This document shows, one piece after another, positions 23,501 through 31,623 of a stretch of DNA of 64,000 bases. Source of the stretch: Dreissena polymorpha (Eukaryota; Mollusca; Bivalvia; Myida; Dreissenidae). The notes under the pieces were generated by a model, which saw only the letters and a program-made list of their open reading frames with translations, was not told the origin of the DNA and did not search any database. The first letter of the stretch is position 1. Every line of letters begins with the position of its first letter. The position numbers were made by a program, and so were the translations under genes. The DNA is taken from NCBI RefSeq assembly GCF_020536995.1, contig NC_068355.1, positions 126,175,472 through 126,239,471 of the forward strand. Direction: 5' to 3'.

Positions 23501-25474
23501 GTGCGAATACGGTTTTTGTCACTACGACCTTTGACCTAGTGACCTGAAAATCAATAGGGGTCATCGGCCAGTCATGATCAATGTACCTATGAAGTTTCAT
23601 GATGCTAGGCCTAATTCTTCTTGAGTTATCATCTGGTCACCATTTTACTGTTTTGAGTCACTGTGACCTTGACCTTTGACCTAGTGACCTGAAAAACAAT
23701 AGGGGTCATCTGCCAGTCATATCAATGTACCTATGAAGTTTCATGATCCTAGGCGTAAGCATTCTTGAGTTATCATCCGGAAACCATTTTACTGTTTCGA
23801 GTCACTGTGACCTTGACCTTTGACCTAGTGACCTAAAAAACAATAGGGGTCATCTGCCAGTCATGATCAATGTACCTATGAAGTTTCATGATCCTAGGCG
23901 TAAGCATTCTTGAGTTATCATCCGGAAACCATTTTACTATTTCAAGTCACTGTGACCTTGACCTAGTGAACTAAAAATCAATAGGGGTCATCTGCCAGTC
24001 ATGATCAATGTACCTATGAAGTTTCATGATCCTTGGCCTAAGCGTTCTTGAGTTATCATCCGGAAACCATCTGGTGGATGGACCGACGGACCTATATGTG
24101 CAAAACAATTTACCCCCTCTTCTTCGAAGGGGGGCTTAACAAAATTGAATGAGAGCACAAAGTGTTGTCCCTCGGTTACCAGTACAGACTGCACAGGGCA
24201 ATTTGTGAATATACTTTATAATATGCACATGCATTCAGCCTGTTTTTTCCCCATAGCACGGCTCATATATTATAAACCGTCCCGGAGAGTTTGTAAACCA
24301 TCCTGGACAGTTTACAAACCGTCCGGGACGGTTTAGGAAAGTTTTGGACCGTTCGTGCGCATAAACCATCCGGGACGGTTTAGACTGTCCGATACGGTAT
24401 TATTGCTGGACAGTAGTATTTTTTTTCAAAAAGATAATACTGTTTCAAGTTACAATTGACAAAAATACCGCAAGCAAAGCCAAATTGAACATGTTCTGAA
24501 TTAGTTAAAGAAATCCTGTTGTTTTTTTAAATATTTGATTTTTTTAACTTTGTGACAAAAATATAACGGACATAACAGAAATTAAATTTCATTATTCTTT
24601 TTTGTGTAATTGTTTTTTCATTCTAGCAATGACAAGAAAGCAATTCATGATTTTTGTTCTATACTTGTTGTTTGCACTTTTAATTGCTTTGAAATTATTT
24701 GATCTTTTAAATAGTATATCAACAAAGTGTTGCAATCCTTAATTATGTCAGATTCTGATTTGTTGATTGACTCCTCTTCAAAACCTATGCCGTACTATAA
24801 TTTACGCCAGGAAACCGTCCCGGACGGTTTCCTAAACTGTATCAGATGGTTTGTTATCCACAAAATTAATCGCCCGGTACGGTTTACAGACGCACGCGCG
24901 GTTCAAAAGTATGTAACTGTCCGATACAGTTTAGTAAACCGTCCCGGACGGTTTAGAATAGTTCGTACACCATACATATGTAATTAATTATGTATCATTA
25001 CCAAGTGTGTATTAGTATATGATCCATGTTCACCAATCATTATACCGTGTCAGATTCAGTGACATTAATTAATAGCATATCATGATCAATAGTTAATACA
25101 AAGCAGTTGTATCTCATTAACAGTTCTTGATATGATACATTACACTTGCAATTAAACACAGTATGGATTGTTATAAATAAGTATGGAATGGACATGGGTA
25201 GTTATTGGGTAGTCATGTGAGGTTATTTTGTTTTTGGAATAGTCAACCGTAGCAGCTTGTCAAATACTACCAGTATTATTTGAACTTAAACAACAATTTG
25301 ACTGAGCATCAATCAGATCATTGCACACACAACAAGGGCTGTTTGTAAAACATGCATGCCCCCCTATATGGGCTATAAGTTGTAGTAGCAGCCATTGTGT
25401 GAATACGTTTTTTGTCACTGTGAACGGTGGTGGTGGTGGTGGTGGTGTAGTAGTAGTAGTAGTAGTAGTAGTAA

Positions 25475-25534
<60 letters not shown>

Positions 25535-25563
25535 AAGTAGTAGTAGTAGTAGTAGTAGAAGTA

Positions 25564-25626
<63 letters not shown>

Positions 25627-25697
25627 AAAATAGTAGTAGTAGTGGCAGTAGTAGTAGAAGTAGTAATAGTAAACATGGTAGAATAAGTGGTGGTGGT

Positions 25698-25737
<40 letters not shown>

Positions 25738-25773
25738 GTGGTGGTGGAGGAGGAGGAGGAGGAGGAGTAGTAA

Positions 25774-25851
<78 letters not shown>

Positions 25852-28184
25852 AAGTAGTAGTAGTAGTAGTAGTAATGCTGTAAAATGAGATTTTGAATGA
25901 ATTAAAGGGAGGCAAATCTGTAATAAAAAGAACATGCATAAACCATAGTTGTTTCCCTTGTTTGAACCATGCTAAATCCTTATAATGCCTATTTCCAGTA
26001 ACTGTGACCTTCACCTGTGACCTTTGACCTAGTGACCTCAAAATCAATAGGGGTCATCTGCGAGTCATGATCAAGTTTCATGATCCTAGCCCCAAGCGTT
26101 CTTGAGTTATCATCCGGAAACCACCTGGTGGACGGACCGACCGACCGACCTACCGACCGACATGAGCAAAGCAATATACCCCCTATTCTTTGAAGGGGGG
26201 CATAATAAACAACTTACCCTCTAATGTTTCTTCTTCCGACTTTTAAAAATAAAATATTTTTAATAACTGAGAATTATTACCGAAACTAATAATAAGCCAT
26301 GGCACTGGAACTTGGGAATGTGTTGCATATTATGCAACTGAATGCACTCACAAGGCATGAAATGTCTTTTTGTATTAAAAAAATAAAACATTTAACTTAA
26401 GATTGTCTTCATAAGAGCTCACTGCTTTACAGTCTACAGGCTGAGGCTTCCCAAATACTAAGACATAATTTTTTTGCAACAAAGCAATTATGGTGTTCAT
26501 TGTACTATTAACAGTCATGTAATCCAGAATTTCCGATTCTTGTTGTGACTCTAGAATACATGATGTAAACTAGTCTTGGTAGCTTTTTACATTTCATTTT
26601 CCTGATCTCTGATTTTGAAAGTTGTCACAATCTTCAAATACTTTTGAAAGGGACTTTAGGTGTGTTGCTATTTCATATTGTCCTTAAGGAAATTTTATTG
26701 CAAATTCTGTAAAATGTTTAATAGTCTATGATCAGGACAATTTTTGACAATCCAACAAAATACATCAGTAAAAATTCTGAAAATTTGTCAAAAATATACT
26801 GCCCAAATTGTCACTTACAAAGTATCAGGTATCAATGGGAAATCATAATTATGTTCTAGAAAAATTCAAGAAGTTTGCACATTCTGGGACCTATTCAGAA
26901 ATGGTACTTTTTTATTGGGCAAATCAAAATAATAATTGTACATTTAATATCATACAATTTATTTCAAAGTATTCTTAGTAACTTAGATGTATCATTTAAT
27001 TTTTATAAACAACACAATCATGAAAGATTGTCATAACATATGGTCAGTTGAGCTTAAAATGGTACAATATATCCGCCATATAACTTGGAAAAAGAACCGT
27101 TAAATATGATCGAGAAATATTTAAGTCTACTTTGAAAGAATGCACTGTCAGAGTCTCATTCTAAGGAAGTTATTTAAAATGAAACCGATCAAGTTGCAAT
27201 AATACAACTCCCAGCTATTGACCTTCCGTTCGCTGGGAGTTGCAACTGATTACACGTTTATTCATGTAAAGATGCCGCCCAGAATCCAGGCCGGGCTTTA
27301 ATCGGAAATATTAGCAATATAAACTATTTTCTGGCATAAATACATGTTAACACAAATAGATCGTAAATATATCCAAAATGCCCAAATTAAAACAACTTTC
27401 TTGATATGTTATGCTAATATTGATATTAATCCAAAGTTTCAAACACGTCAAGAGTTCATTTAAATGTGTATGTTTTTGCAATTGACAAAGCCGAGTATTC
27501 TAACCAATTTCCGAATACGAAAACACACTATAGACTATCACCGGAATCCTTGGCAGGATAGACCTAGTGTTTAATTAAGCAATCCTTATATACCGATCAT
27601 CTCCGGAACATCCGTTATATAGATCGAATTGTTAATTCAAAACTTCGGCTTTTGGTTTGATAACGGTTTTTATATAAAGTTTTTGTTTCGAGTATTTCTA
27701 CACAAATCACTTGCACATTGATGTCGGTGATAACAGCTATTGTGTTTGTAACCACGTTTTGAAAAAGGTTGATTGAACTCGATTTCGTAGACATACCAGA
27801 TAAAAAAAAAATTACATTAAAAAATCAGTTAACAAGAAGAACTCTGAGCTGTACGTATGTACTTATGTACAGAGAATTCAAGAAGAACTAGAAACCGATC
27901 ATTGCAAGCAAAGCAACAAAACGTTTGAACATGAATTAAATACAAAACACATTATTGAACATGTACAATTAAACAATAACGCACCAAAGCAACAAACGAA
28001 AAGCAGCTGTCACTTCCATATAAGGAAATGAATCATTCTTGTTGCATGAGGAAAATGCTTGCATCTGATGTTTGCCATATTTAAAAGAAATAGACAAAAC
28101 CCGGAGATTCGTTTTGCAGAATACACTTACGTTGGCATTGCCTGTGACAGAGGAATAATAAAACCGTATCGAACTGTCTCCCAT
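15852..28184 (-). CDS. SH3BGR: SH3BGR-family protein with DPW-repeat acidic tail (4 coding exons)
   Basis: Coding exons 28184-28131, 22905-22723, 21746-21672 and 17555-15852, all joined in phase 0, give a predicted 671 residues. Residues 1-100 are the SH3BGR thioredoxin-like fold: start MGDSSIRFYYSSVTGNAN matches the family's 'IRVYIASSSGS', followed by the helix HQQHIEDVLEARGI, the 'FEKIDIS' strand and the PLPPQLF motif (residues 66-72), the family's proline-rich SH3-ligand site. As in the family there is no CxxC redox pair. Beyond residue 105 the chain is Glu/Lys/Asp-rich and carries five blocks ending DADPWADIGG or close variants (DPW near residues 204, 247, 323, 381, 451). Human SH3BGR also has an acidic tail, but far shorter. 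The ATG context (AAAATGG) is good. DPW tripeptides are known AP-2 alpha-ear ligands in epsins; a role in clathrin adaptor binding is inference. The gene diverges from LCA5 with ~3.2 kb between start codons. Confidence 0.9.
17556..18119. other. SH3BGR intron 3, AT-rich
   Basis: Nothing recognisable beyond A/T runs. Confidence 0.35.
18120..18680 (+). repeat. Degenerate tandem element ending gggcataaaag
   Basis: Three diverged units with 'atttggccattctgaattag'-like openings (18155, 18258, 18430) and 'tcaaggtcaaaatg'. Tail 'atggacagacc' and 'gccaagggcataaaag', the terminus style of TR2/F5. Older than TR2 by its divergence. Confidence 0.55.
18711..18798 (-). CDS. Exon-like segment, 29 codons, in SH3BGR intron 3
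   Basis: On the minus strand a branch-like TTTCTAAC and acceptor GAATGCAG precede 88 open bases and a strong donor GTAAGTATT. Read in phase 0 the peptide is LLDVLPPEACFCVAMTTDD then VLHETKRWLF. Exon 3 of SH3BGR ends in phase 0, so it could splice here; the outgoing phase 1 does not fit the large tail exon but fits the exon-like segment at 8359-8507. Together they would make a ~182-residue isoform that skips the DPW tail. No family recognised for these residues. Confidence 0.4.
18985..19525. repeat. Long near-complete palindrome (hairpin), ~540 bp
   Basis: Left arm (18985-19250) and right arm (19254-19525) are reverse complements over nearly their whole length. A 34-base block is identical in both arms (19084-19117 and 19387-19420; it starts aatgctagatgtgg), as is 'caatatattccatgt' further in (19155 and the mirror near 19345). 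Outside and towards the centre the arms differ by substitutions and small indels. The 87-codon frame at 19114-19377 is a by-product of this symmetry. It lies in an SH3BGR intron. Confidence 0.8.
19526..20449. other. SH3BGR intron, no gene seen
   Basis: AT-rich; a (CTC)n-like run at 20265. The 92-codon frame at 19961-20239 has no splice or domain support. Confidence 0.35.
20450..20690 (+). mobile_element. F2 palindromic element, copy
   Basis: Arms 'cagtctgcacaggctaatca' (20519) and 'ggactgcacaggctaatctg' (20640); head 'gagctgtgctccaag', tail 'gatgacactta'. Confidence 0.8.
20690..20895 (+). mobile_element. F7 palindromic element, copy
   Basis: 'taaccctttcccacttatga' at the left, 'gggactacaaatgcgtcaaa' at the right, with 'ctcatcagtatctaaggttt' between. 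Related copies at about 23220-23432 and 40680-40985. Confidence 0.5.
20899..21112 (+). mobile_element. F3 element, copy 3
   Basis: Full-length, TTAACCCTTTCAGTGC ... GCATGCAAAGGGTTAA, central hairpin arms gatgagacgccac / gtggcgtctcatc at 20957-20990. Confidence 0.85.
21113..22165. other. SH3BGR intron sequence around exon 3
   Basis: Apart from exon 3 (21672-21746) nothing is recognised. The plus-strand frame 21499-21744 only reads antisense through exon 3. Confidence 0.4.
21672..21746 (-). CDS. SH3BGR: SH3BGR coding exon 3
   Basis: 25 codons, DYDKFLEALEDERIDAFLKQ then APRPG, between TTTTTCAG and GTGAGT. Equals the family's 'GDYDAFFEARE..' segment that closes the domain. Confidence 0.92.
22166..22360 (+). 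mobile_element. F4 palindromic element, copy
   Basis: 'catcatgcaaaaatggatct' and 'tatgccatatgc' at the left pair with 'gcatatgacatttatgat' at the right; middle 'gtctggtcag' and 'gctcctgaccag'. Also at 37893-38080, fragments at 958 and 49022. Confidence 0.6.
22385..22630 (+). mobile_element. F2 palindromic element, copy
   Basis: 'attgggctgtgctctgtgaa' at the left and 'tcacagagcgcggcccaat' at the right are an almost perfect terminal pair; inner arms 'cctgtgcggactgcacaggc'. The best copy for defining F2 ends. Confidence 0.8.
22723..22905 (-). CDS. SH3BGR: SH3BGR coding exon 2
   Basis: 61 codons between acceptor TTTTTTGTAG and donor GTATGG. Holds the core of the domain (EDVLEARGIPFEKIDIS ... 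MRENS ... PLPPQLF ... EEYLG). The ATG that opens it is internal, not the start. Confidence 0.92.
22906..23438. other. SH3BGR intron 1, F7 fragment
   Basis: An F7-like fragment at about 23220-23432 ('ctctttaccatgcagtatgc', 'agatactgatgattcagtca'). Otherwise nothing. Confidence 0.4.
23439..24137 (+). repeat. TR2 element, four ~143 bp units
   Basis: Head 'aacaagggctgtttgtaaaa', units at about 23525, 23665, 23809 and 23952, tail 'ggatggaccgacggacc' and 'cttcgaaggggggctta'. Units are closely similar to one another, which suggests recent amplification or homogenisation. Confidence 0.85.
24150..24265 (+). mobile_element. F2 fragment
   Basis: 'gagagcacaaagtgttgtcc', 'cagactgcacagggcaattt' and 'atagcacggctcatat': a shortened F2 copy. 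Confidence 0.5.
24268..24965. repeat. Foldback element of clustered GC-rich palindromes
   Basis: Two clusters (24270-24400 and 24810-24960) of the self-complementary word AAACCGTCCCGGACGGTTT and close variants, about three copies in each, flank an AT-rich 400 bp core. Nearby 'ctgtccgatac' also occurs in both clusters (24390, 24917). The sharp GC contrast and symmetric layout mark it as a discrete element. No transposase. Confidence 0.6.
24966..25327. other. SH3BGR intron 1, no gene seen
   Basis: AT-rich spacer; nothing recognised. Confidence 0.3.
25328..26203 (+). repeat. TR2 element interrupted by triplet array
   Basis: The TR2 head 'acaagggctgtttgtaaaac' (25331) runs to 'tttttgtcactgtgaa' at 25408-25424, exactly where other copies continue 'ccttgac'. 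The TR2 text resumes at about 25998 ('taactgtgaccttcacctgt') and ends with a GACC microsatellite and 'gaaggggggcataata'. Only one full unit remains. Confidence 0.8.
25425..25875. repeat. GGT/GTA/GGC trinucleotide microsatellite, ~450 bp
   Basis: Blocks in order: (GGT)n, long (AGT)n with rare AGA or AAT variants, a short non-repeat 'aaacatggtagaataag' (25672-25688), (GGT)n, (GGC)n, (GGT)n, (GGA)n, (AGT)n. All six frames stay open over long stretches because the unit is a triplet without stops in most frames, which explains the poly-Val, poly-Ser, poly-Thr and poly-Tyr reading frames. Confidence 0.95.
26204..28130. other. SH3BGR intron 1, no gene seen
   Basis: AT-rich. One small hairpin: CAACTCCCAGC (27205-27215) and GCTGGGAGTTG (27232-27242), an 11 bp perfect stem with a 16-base loop. 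No repeat family or exon recognised. Confidence 0.4.
28131..28184 (-). CDS. SH3BGR: SH3BGR coding exon 1
   Basis: 18 codons from ATG to AAC, then donor GTAAGTG. Splices in phase 0 to the exon opening ATG CGG AAA, giving NAN-MRKHQQH across the junction, which aligns with the family's 'STAIKKKQQ'. Confidence 0.88.
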
Positions 28185-28350
28185 TTTGTAAGAAAGAAGA
28201 AATATTACAACACTGACAAGTATCTTCCACACTCGAAAACTGGTGACGATTGAAAGCTTCCGGGTATGTAAATTTGGATAAGACGTCACCAGTTTCTGTG
28301 TAGGCTTGCTTGTTGCTGTGGAAGTAAACAAACGCTACCGGTGAATACAC
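28185..28350 (-). promoter_or_regulatory. SH3BGR 5' UTR / promoter-proximal with 12 bp inverted repeat
   Basis: AAACTGGTGACG (28237-28248) and CGTCACCAGTTT (28284-28295) are perfect reverse complements 35 bases apart, 53-111 bases upstream of the ATG. Each contains a CGTCA/TGACG half-site as in CRE/ATF elements, and 28282-28289 reads GACGTCAC. Whether it is a paired binding site or a UTR hairpin cannot be told without a mapped start site. Confidence 0.4.
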
Positions 28351-29418
28351 GCATTTTTTCGGTGAACAATTTGATGTATGGACATTTTTGGCTGCTGTAG
28401 TTTTGAGGTATATTTGGTGTTCTTCATTAATGTGTATGAAAATAAGACTTTTAAAATATATTTAGGTTCGTATATGTCAATGGAACTGAATATGGTTTGC
28501 ATTAGATAAAGCATAATTAAAACGAAAAAGTGGGTGGGGAAAGTATTTCACCGTTAAATTAAAACAGTTACAAGTTTTTTGGCTATAGAACGTGTTAAAT
28601 GACCAACAGCTGATAAACTTTGAAATGTTCTTGCAACAAGTTGATCATGTCTTTATCACTATAGTCTTTGAAACCAATGTTTTTAGTGAAAACTGTCAGT
28701 TTGGAACCTGTTTACAAACAAGTTGATCTGGGTTAAAATTATATCAGGGATTGTTCACCCTGTAAACATCTTGCCCGCAGTATTAATTGCCTCAATAATT
28801 TAAATCTGAACTCTATCTTGTTTGCTTGAATAATTATTCACAGTTTTCATGCATATACAAAATTAACATTAATTGACACTTTTTAACTGGTAAGCCTGCA
28901 AGTAATCAGAGATAAGTTATTACTCATATTTGCTTTAATGAAAATAAAAAATTGAAATTGCTTTAATGGTTATTAATTTCTAATTATTGCTCTTAATTAA
29001 AATATAGATTGAATATTTGGTAAAATATGCACATGTGTGAAAGCAACACAAACTGCTGTTAATTCACATTAGTTTAATTGAGTATAGAAGAAAAATCACG
29101 TTAATTTTTGGGACCTTAACTTTTATATAATCAAACATATTCTTGTATCTGTAAACATCTATTATCACTTTACACATTGTATACTACAGGATGAATACAC
29201 CAAGGGAAAACAGACCCAATACCTATTAAATATGCAGGTCCTATAAACCCATGATCATGTACACTTGCCTATGCAGAAATAAGACATTCCAATAGTCAAC
29301 AGTATAAATAACATGTATTGAAAGGTAAGCAAAGTTACGACACTGTTGTACTTTGTTTTGGTTACCATACTTATTATTTCACTCTTTATATGAATAGTTA
29401 AAGATAATTCAAGTTTTC
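28351..29418. other. Intergenic between divergent genes
   Basis: AT-rich, no repeat family recognised. Shared upstream region of SH3BGR (minus) and LCA5 (plus). Confidence 0.4.
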
Positions 29419-29697
29419 TTATGCCCCTGGTAGGGTGGCATATAGCAGTTGAACTGTCCGTCAGTATGTCAGTCTGTCCGTCCGTCCGAAAAAAACTTTA
29501 ACGTTGGCCATAACTTTTGCAATATTGAAGATAGCAACTTGATATTTGGCATGCATGTGTATCTCATGAAGCTGCACATTTTGAGTGGTGGAAGTTTAAG
29601 GTCAAGGTCATCCTTCAAAGTCAAAGGTAAAAAAAATTAAATATTTCAAAGCGGGCAATAGGGGGCATTGTGTTTCTGACGCACACATCTCTTGTTT
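29419..29697 (+). mobile_element. F1 element, copy 1
   Basis: From 'ttatgcccctggtagggtgg' to 'cacacatctcttgtt'. Inside: (GTCC/GTCT)n, 'gcaacttgatatttggcatg', 'atgtgtatctcatgaagctg' and 'gtcaaggtcatcc'. Six copies in the window. Confidence 0.8.
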
Positions 29698-31405
29698 CTT
29701 TTTTTTTTAAATGATAACTTGGACTGAAAATTTAAAACAATACACCAGCAAGTTTAATACAGGCATTTACTTTTCTGGAGCCATATTTATTAACTCTTTG
29801 GCTGTTGCTTGGTTCTTCCCTTGTCACACTGGGCTGACGTTCTTACCATGACAAAGAATTCAATGTTAAATATTAACCAACTGTGTACCTTTTTCTGTGC
29901 TTTTATCATTGATTATGTAATTATATATTTATTTTGCCTCTAGGAAGAGACATAATTTTTGTATTTATTAACTTAAGAAATTTTGGTTGAATTTACTATT
30001 TTTGCTTAACTACATACAAATATTCAACAATTATGTGATTTACATGTCTTTTCGATTTATTTTATTATGATATTATTTTCATAAACAAATTTTTTTATTA
30101 CTATTCCTACCGATTAGGTTTGTAACAAAAGACAACACCAGGGACCATAATATTACTTATAAGCAAGTCAAAGTGTCCACAACTAAAACATGCCTAACAA
30201 GTGGACCTGGCTTCATCTTGTGAGAACTAATGTTTAAACTGACTCAATAAACTTTTAATTGCCACACATCCTTATATCTATTGAATTCATATCTCTGGTG
30301 ATTTAAGTAATATGTTATATTTATTAATCTACAGTTAAAAGAAAGGATTACTTTAACAGTGTTTAAGTGAAGAGCACATCCTGAATCAGATACTCATACA
30401 ATTGACTGGGGACTCAATTTGGAATTATTTTATATTCATTTTTGGGGATTTATTGATTTATGAATGAAGAGAAAAATTGACCCATTGCTTGAAACATGTT
30501 AAAGAAACACTGCTTAAAGGAAATAGTCTGATGTTAAGCTGCATTAGTTGGAAAATAAAATGAACATACACTGCATGACTTATTTAATGATATAACTTGT
30601 ACATTTGACAAGTAACACATCACATTATTATTATTTAGAGATGCTATGATCACACCAGTCCTTATATTGTTTAACTTGTGTCCCAATATAAACTTTGATG
30701 CTCGCATCACTTGCGTTATTGTTTTACAATTGTACTGCAGCATTGCTACTGTTACAATCTGTTTATTGGAAATGTTCCCAGTGTTGTGCTATCAAGATCT
30801 ATTGATTTTTATATGGAATGTGATAGTACTGATAGCAACAGGGGCAAACTTACTTAAGAAAGCTAATTATTGTGATGTAGGACAAAGTGTGTCTTATAAA
30901 GTGATTGGAGGAATTTCCTTAAACCAGATGTTGCAATCAGTGAAGATTAGAACAGACACAGTTTAAACTTGAGTGTTTGGAAAGTACTTCTGTACATTTT
31001 GAAGGAAAATGTGCAGCAGATTAGTCTCAGCTATATGTTATGAGAGAAAACATATGTCAAATGATTTATAGGTTTGTTCATGTTGGATGGAAAACAGTGC
31101 TTAAAAAACAGATGTTGAGTCTGTAATGAAATTTAATACCTTCTAATTACATCATTCTTTATTATAAAAAATTTTTTATGATGGAAGCAACATTTATTGC
31201 AGAACTCTAAATTATTTCTCTTGAGTCTATAACTAGATCTAGTCTTTAAAATCATAAGTCTAAGGATAGATTGGTGAATAGGGGCCCAGAGCATGACTGT
31301 GTCAAACTCCAAAGAGATTTGATAAAACAAGCAGTACAGATATATTAAAAGTGAGATAATCAATGTTACAGATGTTAACAACAGTGAGATGTTTCCCTGT
31401 TCCAG
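29698..31405. other. Intergenic / LCA5 5' flank
   Basis: AT-rich. The 106-codon frame at 30646-30966 has no splice or family support. Any non-coding first exon of LCA5 must lie here, because an acceptor stands at 31404-31405. Confidence 0.4.
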
Positions 31406-31484
31406 TACCCGAGTAGCATGCAGGCTGCGTAACATTACTAAAGAGAGGATTGTACATAACCAGTCAAGCTGACCTCGGGCCACA
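31406..31484 (+). promoter_or_regulatory. LCA5: LCA5 5' UTR with short upstream ORF
   Basis: A 'tttccctgttccag' acceptor suggests the coding exon begins near 31406 after a non-coding exon. An upstream ATG (ATG CAG GCT GCG TAA, about 31418-31432) makes a four-codon uORF before the LCA5 start, which might reduce translation. Confidence 0.4.
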
Positions 31485-31623
31485 ATGGGTGAGCGAGGGA
31501 CAAGTCCGTACCACGAGTCATATGTCGATCGCAGTGACGACCAATACAGTGATGACTTTGATGATGAAACATCTGATGTCGGCACTAAGAGATACAAGAC
31601 ACGATCCCCACTTAATCGAACAG
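31485..31623 (+). CDS. LCA5: LCA5 coding exon 1
   Basis: 46 codons plus one base, MGERGTSPYHESYVD..., donor GTGTGT. 'MGER' also opens human lebercilin as I recall it. Ends phase 1. Confidence 0.85.

Noticed and set aside
25260-26047. Several long frames of poly-Val, poly-Ser, poly-Thr, poly-Tyr or poly-Leu on both strands
   Set aside because: They are the six readings of one trinucleotide microsatellite within a repeat; no start context, splice site or domain.
30646-30966. 106-codon hydrophobic frame between the two genes
   Set aside because: AT-driven composition, no splice or start support, no recognisable family.
31358-31380. X-box-like site for RFX ahead of LCA5 (gttacagatgttaac)
   Set aside because: Each half has a mismatch to the RFX consensus, and the transcription start is not known; too weak to claim although a ciliary gene might be expected to have one.
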